Positions 10,847-23,458 of a stretch of DNA of 64,000 nucleotides are shown piece after piece. Each line of letters begins with the position of its first letter. Within the stretch, counting starts at the first letter, position 1. The position numbers and the translations under genes were made by a program. The notes beneath the pieces were generated by a model. The model was given only the letters and a program-made list of their open reading frames with translations. It was not told the origin of the DNA and made no database searches. The stretch is from positions 5,891,501-5,955,500 of the forward strand of contig NC_081806.1 of NCBI RefSeq assembly GCF_030704535.1. The letters run 5' to 3'. The DNA comes from Vitis vinifera. Lineage: Eukaryota; Streptophyta; Magnoliopsida; Vitales; Vitaceae.

Positions 10847-13800
10847 TCAGTAGACCTGGATGTCCACAGTAAGCCCTCCCAAATGATCAGGCCTCACCAA
10901 CCTTTCCCCTGAAATCCTTTGGTTGGCATGGTAACGGAGCCATAGGCATGAGATTCTTGCCAGAGCTGCCTGGCCAGCAACTCGAAACCTATAGACTACA
11001 CTTAAATCTGCCCATATCTCACTTCCTACAGCACCCGATTCAAGACATGGGTCATATCCATCAAGATCCGATTCTGTTACCACAACTATAGTGTCATCAT
11101 CGAACGCCACAAGATCTTCTGCAGCTGAGAGAACTGGAGGTTTCATAACTAGATTTGTCATATAGCCACAGACACCAGTCTTCTTGACATTAAGATAGTA
11201 GTATTCCTGGACAGCCTAAAAAATCAATCAGAACAAAAAAGAATTAGCAACTGTACAGAAACATCTTTGCCAAGACACATTATTCATATGCATATATTTT
11301 GAAAAAGTCTTAAACATCATATTCTGTCGGTAAATCCCCTCAAGGATATTTTAAAGCGGATTAATAAGAACTGGCTTCTGTATACATATGGAATTACATG
11401 GGAAAAACAATCTTCCTAGTAATTCCCACGTGCAATAATAAAAAGCTGTCATTTCCAGACAATGGGGGAGGGGAGGAATGCAAAACCTTGCCAGGTCTAA
11501 GTACCTGCCACTGCGAAGAGGCTAGGAGCACTCTTGGCCGGATTGACTTTAGATAATCATATGCATCAGCAGGCATCATATGCTTGTGCTGCACCTGTAT
11601 AACAAAGAAACCTCAGAAAGGTGCAGTCATTGATTGATTACCCAGGGTTTAAGGAATTTTAATGCATCACTGACCAGATAACATATAACAATTGTTGTGC
11701 TGCGGCCTCGGCCAGCTTTACAGTGGACATATGTAGTTCGCCCATAAGTTGCATTCTCTTCAGGACAAGATATGAAAGAATGATTATTAAAAAAATTAAA
11801 CAAAGATGGTTCCCAAAAACAACAGGGGAGAATACTTGTTTGCAGAATTAGCTAAGAATGCACAATATGTGATAGTAGCTTGGTTGCTTTTTGTACATGC
11901 CATCACTGAATACTTGCACAGACTGCCATGTTTTAAGTTCATATCCAAGCATTTACCAGCTTGGGTACTCCAATAGCCTCACTAGACTTTGGCAGTTTGG
12001 AGATGCAGACCCACCACAAAATGGCACCTTGATCTTTGGTCCCATGCTTTTTACTTGCAAGCTGTGACTATAATGTTAAAAAATGTGGCATTGATCAAGA
12101 ACTGAGCATTCAAATCCAACATTCCCTACTTGGACTTAACAATGAATGATGTCCAACATTCACATCCAAGCATTCAGCTCTGTATGTCCAACAGTCAATA
12201 TCCTGGGTTTGCATCAATTTTCAAAACTTACTGTTGAATAAAAGTCAAAGTTATCACATGCCTCCATTAAAGTATAAAGTGTGCCTGTGAAACGAGACAC
12301 AACATTTTTTTTATTGTCCAAAAAAGCCCAGAACTTAACAATGAATGACGTCTCTGTTTAGCAAGTTAAATGACAATATTTGTCATGGCCCAATGCCAAA
12401 ATGATATAAAGCAATTAGCTACAAATACTATAAAGAAATTAGCTAAAAATACTTACTATGAATGAAATCTACAGCTTGACGTATATCAGTTAATGATGGT
12501 GCAAAGAGATAATCTCTAGTAGGGATCACCAAATGGTCAATGTCATGAGCCTGCCAAAAGTAATTAAATAATCATTAAAAGATGCAACAACAAAATGATA
12601 AACTTGGCATTAGAACCATTAAAATCCAAAATATGTTAGTCAGCAATGGTGCCAAAGCCAAAATGGAGAACCAGAAATTTTTTTTCTTCTGGATAGGTAT
12701 ATTTTTATCCCCATTGAAACTTGAACCTAGAACCCACAAACCCTCCCCAACCTTATACCGCTTGAGCAAGGCCTCAAGGGCAAATACCCAGAAAACCATC
12801 AACCTGGAATATGCATCATATTATCACCGGGGTTAACATTTATGCTCATCCAGTAGAACTTCTATTCCCAAAAGGGCAGAAATATCACAATTTTAATACT
12901 CTATTCTAAGAGAAAGCATTCCACCACAAACTGGCATTGGAAAGAATCTACAGTGACAGTTAACTCCAAACATGATAATAGTAGCACAATGGGCATAAGG
13001 TCTTCACAGAAAATAAGCTAAAAAATTAGAAATAGAAATTCATACTGATTTTCCAAGTACTGTTATCTGCAGACCAAATTCATATAAAAATTGAAAAGAA
13101 ATGGCTAGCCTCAGCACCAAGTACTAGAAATTTGAATTCAAGCCCAGAAGTCCAAAAGGACTACGGTGATGTTGAAAGGGCAGCACAGCAGCATGAACTG
13201 TAACTTGATATGATAGAGCTAACTTAAATAATGTTAACAACATTTGTTGCTCAATCATGGTAAAATAATCATGCATGAAACACTAGATTTATTTCAGCAA
13301 AACTTGCCTACATCCATAGAGGTAAAAAAAGCCCTATCAATAATAGGAAAAAACAGAAAAACTTATGCCACTTGTCAACTCTTTTCACTTCCAAAACCAT
13401 GTCCAAGAACATCAAACTAGAAGAGGAAAAACCCACACAAAATCACCGAAACCACCCACAAATTTTTTACCAGTCATCCTGCCCTTGACCTCCCATATTG
13501 GGCCACTTGGGTTCCTTGCCTGTGTCTCTCCTCTGAGCCAGGCCACATTGGGCCTAAAAGACTAGTAACATAAGAATGCAAGACATCTCACAACTTTCTT
13601 ACTACGGAATTACTAATATGGACCACCAAATCTATTAAATCAAACAAACTAGAACAACCCCTATTACCACTCTACACATCATTTTCATTTAGTTAAAAAG
13701 CACATCAACCCAGCACATGCACCAAATAGCATGAACACTAAAAAGGCAAGAGTGAAACCAAGCTGCCACTAGCATTAACACTAAAAAGAGAAGAATACAA

Positions 13801-14935
13801 GCACGCTGCAAAGAAATAGGATGACTCAATAATGGAAGCACTCACATGATATAGAGATGTTGGAACCAAAGTCTCATATGGCTCATTTAGTGTGACCACT
13901 CCACCCACGCCAAGCTCCTTTAGGCGTGAAACATCAGATGGAAATGGAACAGCACCTAGCAGTACAAACTGAAAATCAATATGTTAGAACTAAAAAGAAG
14001 TAAGGTTCACACCATACAAGTACTAATCCCATGTACAATGCTTGAAATCAAAGAATACAATTACAATTGGAGTATACTTCTATTCAAAACTAAACATGAA
14101 GAATTCGGTTGGGAATCTTATGACACGTCTTTATATGATACAAACAAATGCATGGTTTTAGACTTCTCAATTTATCTCGTCCTGCTCATTTGTTACATGG
14201 TCTTCTTCCACTGAGTTCCTGTTAAACACGTTACTGCTTGAAAATTATTAAAGAAAAAAAAATCAAATCAGTGGGTCCAACCATATGGAGTGTACGACAC
14301 TTCAAAATTCATTATCACTGAAAAATTTCGACAAAGAGACTCAGCAAAGACTGAATACAGAATACTACACTCAGTGATTAAGTCTTCAAAATTTTATGTC
14401 CAGGCAGCATTTTTTACTTAAAAAGTGTTTTACTTCTGCCTATTTATTAGCTCAAGATCTTCAATACTATTAGCTCAATCCTAAAATTTCCTGGCACTCC
14501 ACAAATAAGAATTTTTTTTTTTTCTTTTTTTTTTTGTGGACTTTAGAAATCCATATGGTGAGAATAGATTAAAAGAAGCAAAACTCACATAACTGAAACA
14601 AAAAACAAAACAAACTAAGGCATTTACACAAACAAAAACCAAAACAGCAGAAAGAAATTGCAGAAGCAATTGACACAACAAGAAACCTCAAACAGACAGA
14701 AATAACATAAATTTACCTCATCAACTCTATCCCACCACCGGAACTCTGCCTGAACCTTATTCCTGAGAACATTGTAAAGCAAAGTCGGATAGAAAAGTGC
14801 CCGAGCCCCCGCTCCGACCAAAGCCCTTCTCGCATCCTCCGCAACAAAACCAACACGAAAAGCGCCACTACCAGATAACTGTTCTTCCTCCCTCCCACAG
14901 TCCACTTCCCCTCCCTTTAATTCTTCAATATACAT
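10847..14935 (-). CDS. DSP8: PTPMT1-like dual-specificity phosphatase (DSP8 type)
   Basis: Six exons on the minus strand (high to low): 14935-14717, 13968-13846, 12550-12457, 11757-11675, 11594-11505 and 11215-10847, together 325 residues. The protein tyrosine phosphatase signature HCKAGRGRS is at residues 157-165, with catalytic Cys158 and Arg164. Asp127, in TRDYLFAPS, is the probable general acid. This arrangement matches the PTPMT1 family, whose members dephosphorylate phosphatidylglycerophosphate on the way to phosphatidylglycerol and cardiolipin, in plants as in animals. About 150 residues follow the catalytic domain, as in the plant proteins annotated DSP8. Exon 4 uses a GTCAGT donor; all joins keep frame. 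A decayed inverted copy lies at 29.7-35 kb. Organelle targeting is not obvious from the N terminus and is left open. Confidence 0.9.
12685..12790. repeat. Short interspersed repeat fragment (DSP8 intron)
   Basis: This lies in the intron between phosphatase exons 2 and 3. It shares cttgaacctagaa and cctcaagggcaaa blocks with 5440-5575 and is preceded by a T-rich run. It is probably a retroposon remnant. Confidence 0.35.
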
Positions 14936-15320
14936 AGCCCCGATTCAAACCCAACAACCAGAATAAACACCACGCCTCCAAATGACACCTGAAAATGACC
15001 ACCAAACAAACTACAGGCAATGGATTAACACATATCACATAATACCACGATTTTCACATCCGTTCAATTCCCCAGATCAATACCAAAAATCCACCGATTC
15101 TTCCTTCGTTTCTCCAAAATCCCGTAAATCAGGCTATGACAACAATTATATCTAAAACAATTGGAAATTTCATTGATCAAGGGAGTCGCGATAAGGAAAT
15201 GCACGGGCCTTGGTCAACAGCGAATTTCGCCGAAAACGGATCGATCGGACGGGAAGAAGGAGGCGGAGACAGCGGAACTGGAGTAGTATCGAGCGGTTTG
15301 AGAAGATTCGAGAGATCTGG

Positions 15321-15346
15321 AAACCCTTAACCTAACCCTAGGTTTT
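15321..15346 (-). promoter_or_regulatory. Telo-box element upstream of DSP8
   Basis: AACCCTTAACCTAACCCTAGG contains telomere-like AACCCTA units about 400 bp upstream of the phosphatase start codon. Telo-boxes are common in 5' regions of plant housekeeping genes. A nearly identical block sits before the PPR gene at 27913-27934. Confidence 0.45.
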
Positions 15347-16575
15347 GGTAAGGAAGGAATGGAGGAAAACCTTGGTTCTACTCTACCTTTTGCCCAACCA
15401 ACTTCGAAACGGATACAAAGGGGAGGTAGTGTTCGTCTCACCGGCCTCGTTTGGTGAAGATTGTGACAGCCCGTGAGTAAGTTCCACGTGTATGAGTGTG
15501 ATGGTTAACCGCACCATCAAGTTGAAATTACAGTTGTAGTCGTCATGCACTGGTTTTTTTTTTCAACGGTGGATATGGCATTGAAATTGGATCGCTTCTC
15601 CATTCCATTCATTCTATATTAAATACCCAATCCCTAACCATTCAACTCCCGGCGGCCATTCATTATTTTAATACACGTTTTGACTCACTAATTAATTTAA
15701 ATATATAAAAAACAAATATTTAATTTTTATAAATCAATTTTATCGTTTAAAAATATTTTAAAACACATATGCTTTTTCATAATTCAAATAATATTTCTTG
15801 CAATGAATTTTTTATTTATGACATTAATAACATCAAATTAATAATTTTTTTATCACAAAAACTTATTTAAGATTAATAAAATTAAAAAATTAAAAATAAA
15901 ATTAAAAATATAATATTAATTTTCATTTATAAGCACTATGGTATAAAATATAAATATCAAGAAAAAGTAAGAAATTTAATAAGAGTAAATATTTTGTTTT
16001 TTAATTTTTAAGTTTTTAACTGTTTTCTTTAATGTATTTTGGTTTTAATTGTATTTTTTTTATTGTAAATGTAAACTACAAATTTTTTTATTCAATTTTA
16101 TTTTTAAAAAATAATAATAAGATGAGGGTATTTATATAACACAGGATGTAAAATCCTTATTAATTAGGGATTAGAAAAATTTTATTTATCATTTAAAGAT
16201 CTTTAAAAAAATTTCCACAATGATTTGTATACCATATTATATAATAAAAAATTATAATATATTTATTTATAAAACACTTTGATCGAATTAAAATGATAAA
16301 TTAATCTTAGATAATTTTATTTAATATTATCAATTTAAAAAGTATTTTAAAAAATAATTATTTAACTTACAAAAAGGTGTATGTATTTAAAATATTTTTA
16401 AATAGATGAAAATAAAACTAATTTATAAAAGTTGAAGTTTATTTTTTTATACTTTTTTTTAAATTAGTGAGTCAAACTCCATTTTTCCCTGTAAATTATC
16501 TATTTAAAGATCATTTTTAACTATTGCTTTTAACCATTCGAGAAATAATAATAAAAATAATTATTTTTATGGTTA

Positions 16576-16770
16576 ATTTCATTTACCTCCCCAAAGTATT
16601 AGTTAAATACACTTAATTTTTATTAATTTGAAATTTCGTCAAATACATCTCTATCATTCTTATTTCTAACTTTCATTCATCTCCCCTATCACTCAAAATA
16701 AGGGAGATATTTGATAAAATTTTAAACTTAAGATGTATTTAGCCAAAATATCAAAGGAGGTAAATGAAAT
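16576..16770. mobile_element. Fold-back MITE (195 bp)
   Basis: The ends are inverted copies: ATTTCATTTACCTCC at the left and GGAGGTAAATGAAAT at the right. Homology continues inward imperfectly for most of the element, so the single strand can fold into one long hairpin. TTA flanks both sides (16573-16575 and 16771-16773), which fits a PIF/Harbinger-type target duplication, although a 3-bp match in AT-rich DNA is weak evidence. No coding sequence is present. Confidence 0.7.
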
Positions 16771-17699
16771 TTATTCTTATTTTTATTGTCAAAACGGCTT
16801 TACATTTGGAATATCGTGTTTTTATTAAAAATAACAATAAATTTGAGAGGTTTTAAAGTATTAATAATTATATTAAATTATGTTTTTTATATAAAAAAAA
16901 ATTAATGATATTTAGCTTATTAGAACATAATATTCATTAAAAGAAATTTAAATTGGAGTTAGTTTTCTTCCTATGCAAGGAAGGAAGAGAGTAGAGTGAT
17001 TGAATTTGCTTTTAGAGATGAAGGAGGTACAATGAAAATGATCTCATTAAAGCTAAAGCAAAAGCCAAAAAAGAATGTTGCCAAAGTGTTGGTGCCTTGA
17101 ACCTTCCTCCCTTGTATAGTAAACGACTCCCCTTGCCAAAGTAACTTATCGTATGATTTGATTTATTTGGATATATCATATCGATCTCATATTTTATTTT
17201 TACAATAAATAACAAATGGAATATGGTAATATTTGCTATTAAAAAAAATATATGTAAAATCTTAATCTTTGATTCCTCGCTATGTGACAAAAGGGTTTGG
17301 GAGGATTTGAGTAAGGTTTTATTTAGGTGTAATTATAGTCGGTTTAAATATTTATTATGAAAAAATAATGAAATATCTCTTATGTTTAGTAATATTTCAC
17401 AATTATAGACAATTTGTCTTTCAATAAATAAAATTCTATTTTTTTTATTAATAATATTCATTATTAAAAGATTTAAAATTAATAAATAAATAAAATTATA
17501 TTATGTTGTTACATATATGAAAACATTCTATATGTATATATTAATATTATTTTGTAGTATATTTTATACATATTTTTTATTTTTTGAACCACAATTTTCA
17601 TTTATTAATTAAATTTTTTGTTTTACAAAAGGAGTAACATAAAAAATTGAAAATAAATAAATAAAGAAAATAAATAATAATAATAGTAAATTTATGATA

Positions 17700-18259
17700 T
17701 GACTGACTTACACTTCTTAAACCAATAGTATCCTCATTCGTGTCGAAATGTTTATTATTAATAGGAGCCCACTATGAAAATGAGAGGCCATTTGAAATTG
17801 ATAGTGAAGTGATGAGCCAAATTGACATTGATCCAATAGAAGAAGAAGGCTATTCTTGAAGATAATTGATCATGATATCAAAATGATTCGACGTCAGCTA
17901 GAAATAAAAAATCATACCTTTAAAACTATTTTTGCCTTAGATTTCTAATTGTCATGTGTCACGCCTTGACCACTCATCTCCGATGTTACTTGTGATTCAA
18001 GTTATGCAACACTACACGATGTGTTGTGGACCCATGAAAAGCTATTGTGATCATCTTCACGAACCACTGAGCCTATAAATAGGAGAACGGGTTGTAAATT
18101 TTGGGAGAAGGTTTTCCAAAAGAAAAACCAATATTGTGAGAGTACAATCTTGATTCATGTCAAATGTTGCAATTGATTTCAATTTTTATTATTAAATTTT
18201 AAATATGCTAATAATAAATAATATTTCCAAATAATAAACTTTTATTAATAAATAATATT
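17700..18259. repeat. Possible LTR remnant
   Basis: This is less AT-rich than its surroundings and holds TATAAATAGG at about 18074 followed by leader-like sequence, a pattern common in plant LTR promoters. I see no second copy, no clear ends and no coding frame. It could equally be a dead promoter. Confidence 0.25.
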
Positions 18260-18264
18260 AAATA

Positions 18265-18783
18265 TGTTGGTGCAGTGCCAACCAAGTCAAGTCTGTCTAG
18301 CTTCTTTGAAGTTAGAAGGGTTTTTTCCTACATAAAAGGATGTTCGAATAGATGGTTTAGGCACACCCCTCTGAAGCTTAAGTAAAAAAGGAATAAGGAT
18401 GGATCAAATTCTTTCGAATGACTCTATACGTGTGTACCTTTTTCATGCTTCTCACGGGGCTTTTATGGAACGGATGACACCATTGTCATAGCGTTAACGA
18501 CGCCTTCATGTCTTTTTTGTGATGGTGGTTGCCATTAGGGCGGAAATCAAGCCTTAGCAAGAGGGGTCAATACCATCATTTCTATGTGAATTGGGCAATC
18601 ATACCAAACATAATCCACTTACTAGTATCACCAATTGACTGTTGAGCAAGAGTCTCGGACCATGTAGTTGGCCATGAGTTTGTTTTAGCTCAGATGGATG
18701 GATCTAGACGGATCATCTGTTTTCTTAGACGGACCAAGGGTTTTTTATTTAGGAGAGGACATGTGGAGGAAAGCCCCCCCATA
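18265..18783 (+). repeat. Left terminal repeat of the GAG-only element
   Basis: Aligns from TGTTGGTGCA through tctgaagcttaagtaaaaaa and ctttcgaatg to gtggaggaaagcccc with the right copy. Compared with that copy it lacks about 235 bp near 18674. Its exact right end is uncertain by a few bases (C run). Confidence 0.8.
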
Positions 18784-19004
18784 ATACCCCCTTAATTCGT
18801 CTTCTTCTATTCGGTCGAGTAGACGACGGGTTGAGGCAGAACGAATTATTTGTCTCTTCAGGTTACTTGGGTGCTTGGGAACACGTGTCATTTAGGGCAA
18901 CAATGATGGGTCACATCCATCAAGGTTAGCTGTCAGGCGGCATCCCTATTTGGGAAGCATTTCCAAGCGGCTTGTCCCTTGGAATACCTAGGATTTTGGA
19001 TCCC

Positions 19005-19013
19005 TATAAATAG
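19005..19013 (+). promoter_or_regulatory. TATA box inside the GAG-only element
   Basis: TATAAATAG is followed by a pyrimidine-rich leader and an ATG at about 19154 that opens a short frame ending in a GTAAGT donor-like site. It looks like a gene promoter, yet lies to the right of the left terminal repeat rather than within it. Confidence 0.45.
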
Positions 19014-19837
19014 AGCGGTTCCACAATTTTTGGGTTACTTTTTGGCTTTTTTCCGCTTTCGAGTTTCTCTACTCGCACTGCTCCTTCATCATCGTTGCGT
19101 CTGCCACTAGTCCCCCTTCGTCTTTCTCGCTATCGTCCTCAGGCTTGCTTCCGATGGATTTCTTCCTCACTAAAGAGCATTCATTCCCGACTTCGGTAAG
19201 TTTTCCACCGCTCACTTTTCATTTTGTTTGCTCTTCTTCTTTGAACTGAGTCTGCGGTTGTTTGGTTAGAGGGAAAATGGACACCTTGGCGTCCAAATTC
19301 TAGGGTTTTTTTTTGTGTTTTTGCTTTGGAGATGATGAATGTGCCGATGGTCGGACTTAGGGTTTTTCAAGTTTCCTCTTTTGCTCTTATGTTGTTAGTG
19401 CATTCGGCGTCGGTTCATGTTTTTTGTCCCACTGTTGTCGCATCGAGAAAATGAGAGCAAAATCCTTCTTTTGTTAATTGGCTAAGGGACTTACTTCGCA
19501 ATTTTCGGTAACCAATCCATCTAGGCTTGGACTTTTGGTCCGTCTAGGTTTCTTGTTGTATTGTTGAGGTAATGTTGAACGACGGATGGGTCAGATGATC
19601 AGTTTTGATAACTACATTGTCCCGTGCAGGTTTCTACACGACCCAAATCCACTTAGCATAATGGCAAGATGATGAGTCGCTTCTACTAGCGGAAGGCCTC
19701 AGCAAAGTGGACGAAAAAATACTAGAGTCGGGCACCTCAGATAGGACCGTCCAGTTAGTATCCTATCTGAACGGGAATTCTGAGCTCATTTCCATATCCC
19801 ATACAGTATCCCTATCCAACTAATAGATGGCGAGGCT

Positions 19838-21024
19838 TTGTCATCAACTAACCTTCCCAACAACATGATGTATTTTACCAAGAAACAATTTGTTGTTAGG
19901 CTCTATATACCTATCCCTTCTCTTTTCAAGCAGTTCCTATACTTCACACAAATCCCTACAGTTTTTCTTCATCCGAACGTTATCCGGGTGTTGATGCGGT
20001 ATAGTGTGTTGGACATGCTCTTCCAACTTGATCTTTCTTTGCTAGAACTCTTATTCGTTTATACTGTCAAAATGAGTAAAAAAGAAAGGTTCATTTTGTT
20101 TGCCCATATTCCTTCTCTCCAACTGGTGACAGATCTTCTAGATTCATGTAAAGGTTGGGCAAAAGGGCATGTCCTAGTTTCTGGCCTTGGAGTGGTTCGT
20201 CCGAGGGACCAGAAAAAGCCTTTTCTCCACAACGTTTGGTGGGGATTCCGAGTAGGATATGCTTCTATCACTTTCTTTGTATCTTGCAGTTTTTCTTTCT
20301 TGCTATAAATTCTCTAATGATATATCAATTTGTGAATTACAGGCAAGGAGAGGTGATGACACCTTATAGAGTGGGTGGAAAAGGCTTCCTTCACCCGGCT
20401 CAACAAGTTGTTCGAAATAGACACGACCGAACGAGCTTACAAGGTTCTTTTGTAGGAAAACAACTTGCCAGCGTTGATCGACGATCCCAAGCCGTTCATC
20501 ATTCCCGTATTCCCTTGTCTAGCTCCACCGTCTTTGGTGCTTGCTGAACACTTCGTGCTGAAGGATCTACCCTTCTACGAGGTTGCTCGTCTGGCAGATT
20601 TTGAGGCACGCCAAGCTCGTTTAGAGGAACGGGAGAGAAAACATCAAGATGGGACATTGAGGCAAGTTGTGGTTGTTGGTCGTTTGTTCTCTAGTTTCAC
20701 TGCCCATCATCTCACTCCAAAGAGGAAGGAACCTACTACTCGTCCTGTCCAAAGAGCGAAGACCCCTCCTCCTACGCCCCCGTCTTCTTCATCTTCTCCT
20801 TCTTTTTCATCTTCTAGTGACGAACCAAAAGTAGAGGTTGACCAAGTAGTACCCTCTATCGTTTGTGAAGAAAAAGAAGAAGAAGATGAGAATATGACTT
20901 CCAACTTGAGGGTCAGATTTCATGAGAGACAACGTAAGCGCTTGTCCGAATCCAATGTTGTCAATCCTACACCCTCCAAGAAAGCCTGTTCGGAACCTAT
21001 TTCAGTTCCCACAAACGACGCCAA
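19838..21024 (+). pseudogene. Degenerate GAG-like / putative plant transposon protein
   Basis: The first block (19838-20270) encodes a domain with hydrophobic Phe/Leu segments, LHPN-like (FLHPNVIRVLM), LSLLELLFVYTVK and LLDSCKGWAKGHV motifs. These are typical of the PF04195-like putative gypsy-type plant transposon domain. A probable intron (GTAGGA near 20250 to CAG before 20341) separates it from a second block containing EKASFTRLNKLFEID, LPALIDDPKPF and EHFVLKDLPFYEVARLADFE, then a Ser/Glu-rich low-complexity tail. A TAG near 20454 interrupts the second block. The frame runs into the right terminal repeat and stops at 21145. It is probably non-functional. Confidence 0.7.
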
Positions 21025-21774
21025 TGTTGGTGCAATGCCAACCAGGTTGAGTTCGTTTAGCTTATCTGGAGTCAAACGAGCTTCTCCTTGCACAAAAGGA
21101 TGTCCAAACAAGTGGTCCGGACACGCCCTTCTGAAGCTTAAGTAAAAAAGGAATAATGATAGATTAAATTCTTTCGAATGGCTCTATATGCACGTACATT
21201 TTTCATGCTTCTCATAGGGCTTTTATAGAGCGAATGACACCATTGTCATAGCGCTAACGATGCCTTCATGCCTTTTCTGTGATGGTGGTTGCCATTAGAA
21301 TGGAAATTAAGGCTTAGCAAGAGGGTTAACGCCATCATTTCTGCGCGTATTGGACAATCATACCAAATAAAATCCGTTGACTAGTGTCATCAGCTGGCTA
21401 GCGATCAAGAGTCTCGGACCATATAGTTGAATTTGCATTTACATTTGTCAATGTCGTAGATTGCACGTATCAATTAGTAGACATTGACTTTCAAACGTAA
21501 ATGTCGTATAGGTCGTTACTCAGACACTGGATATGATTATCCGTTTGCTCAATGTTTGGAGTCTCCGATTGTGTTGGTTAATCCGTCTAGAGATTTCAGT
21601 TGACATGGTCTGTCAATTCCGTCTGACTCTCAGAAAGTAGGGAAACTTTTTCCTCTTGTGCTAGACGGAGTTTGTTTTGGCTCAAAATGATAGATTTAAA
21701 CGGATCATCTACTTCTTTTGATGGACCAAGGGTTTTTGATTTGGGGGATGACACGTGGAGGAAAGCCCCTCACA
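21025..21774 (+). repeat. Right terminal repeat of the GAG-only element
   Basis: Direct copy of the left terminal repeat, starting TGTTGG and ending CACA immediately before AAATA. It carries about 235 bp (roughly 21430-21665) that the left copy lacks. Confidence 0.8.
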
Positions 21775-21779
21775 AAATA

Positions 21780-23458
21780 TGGTAATAATAAAATTTTTAA
21801 ATCATAAAATTGAGATAAAGATGCAAAAGGAGCATTCACTTTGGACATTCTCTGATATTCTTTGTTCGGACAGACAAATACCCACTCAACTGAAGGAGGA
21901 TGTAATTATTCATGTCACATTTTCCAATCTTTTCCATTCATAGTTATTTTGTATCCTTTTATAAAATTTTATATATTTAAAAAATTAAAATCAATACACA
22001 ACACCTATATTTGTCTTAGGAAAAACCAACTCTTAATTTCCACCGTTAAAAGTATACAAAAAAATATGAAATCATTTGATAAAATTATAATGAGACTATA
22101 ATACAAAGCAATCGACACGAAACACTAAACACTAGAACCTAAATTTATACTCAACATAATTTGATTGATTGCACATTTTGGTTGGGTACCTCTTTTTTAC
22201 TATTGACCCTTTATTTTATATTTATTTTTTTTATTTGATTGTAATACTTAATGGAAAGTGAAACCAATCAAGTCATATAATGTGTATACTTAAATCTCAT
22301 TATTTTATACCTCGAGTCTAAATTTTATGTACTTTCACTAATAGAGATCAGGAGTTTTGTAGGTGCATTTTCAACACTTTTTTTTTTACATTTATTTTTT
22401 ACTAACAATATAGTTAAAAATACATATTATATTTATTTCCTTGGCAATATGTTAAAAATTAACAACATCAAATTTATGGAATATCGCTTTAGAATCACTT
22501 TCACTATTCAAATTTTATACTATGTGGAATTGTTCAACATAATCCATTTTTGAATAACTAAAGAAGTTTATTTCAATGCTATATTTGGAAAATAGGTAAT
22601 TTCAAAAATATAATTAATATAATATAATCATAAAATGTGCCTATACCCTTATTAAAATAAGAACAAAAAATGTTATATCATGGAATAAGTAACCATTATA
22701 CTTATCAATTTAGGAGAAGAACATTACATTTAATTCTATTTATAAATATAATTTGAAAATTTTAAATTTAAAACACTAATTATTGCCATTTTGCAAAATA
22801 AAACTTTCTAAAAATATATTAAAATTAAAAAAACCTTTAATATTCAAAGAAAAATAATAAAATATTAAGATAAAAAAATAGAACCAAATAAAAAAGGAAG
22901 GAATTAATTAAGACTTAAACATTGTATACACAAGTAATATTAAGATAATGATTTCTTAACAAAAAAGAGGAAATTATGAAAAAAAAAAAAAACAAAGATA
23001 AAGAAGTGATGAGTTTTAAGCTCCGCTAAGTTTTTTAAAATTTTATTTTTTTAGTTTATCTTTTAATTTTAATTGTTATTTTATAATGAAAGAAAACTAA
23101 TATTAATAAAGAATTAAAACACCTTTCAAATGATTATAAAGATTTCAATTTAAATCATACTTAATTTTTCTTTAAATAAATAAATAAATGAAATAATTAA
23201 TTGTGAAAAAAGATTTTGCTTTTTACATCATTATTTTTATTTTGCCCTTTTAATTTACTTTTGATTTTAATTATAAATTTTATTTTTATTTAATTTTTAA
23301 TTCAAATAATATAATTTTTATTCAAATAAGAAATGTTAAATTGTTTGGATGCCCACATTTTTTATTTTTCACTTAAAAAGATTACCGTGATTTGTTTAGA
23401 GGAATTTAATTTAATTTAATTTCACCAAATTAATTTTCCATAATTACAATTAAAGAAA
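21780..23458. other. AT-rich intergenic stretch
   Basis: AT-rich sequence between the GAG-only element and the hAT element. Two small frames (about 60-80 codons, near 21755-22101) show no recognisable domain and have no homologue I know. I see no gene. Confidence 0.5.

Larger units (their letters stand above)
15470..18259. other. AT-rich intergenic stretch
   Basis: Very AT-rich DNA with no supported gene. It holds the fold-back element at 16576-16770 and a possible retroelement remnant at 17700-18259. Confidence 0.5.
18265..21774 (+). mobile_element. GAG-only LTR-type retroelement (TR-GAG-like)
   Basis: Two direct terminal repeats (18265 to about 18783, and 21025-21774) start TGTTGG. The right one ends in CA and the left one in a diverged end. 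AAATA occurs directly before the left repeat (18260-18264) and directly after the right one (21775-21779), the 5-bp duplication expected for integrase-mediated insertion. The interior encodes only a GAG-like protein; no protease, reverse transcriptase, RNase H or integrase is visible. This matches non-autonomous TR-GAG elements. Oddities are that no clear primer-binding site or polypurine tract is seen, and that a TATA box lies inside the interior at 19005. The repeats are diverged and differ by an indel of about 235 bp, so the insertion is old. Confidence 0.75.

Noticed and set aside
20707-21111. Minus-strand frames in the GAG-only element
   Set aside because: Mirror images of the Ser/Glu-rich plus-strand tail, with no recognisable domain.
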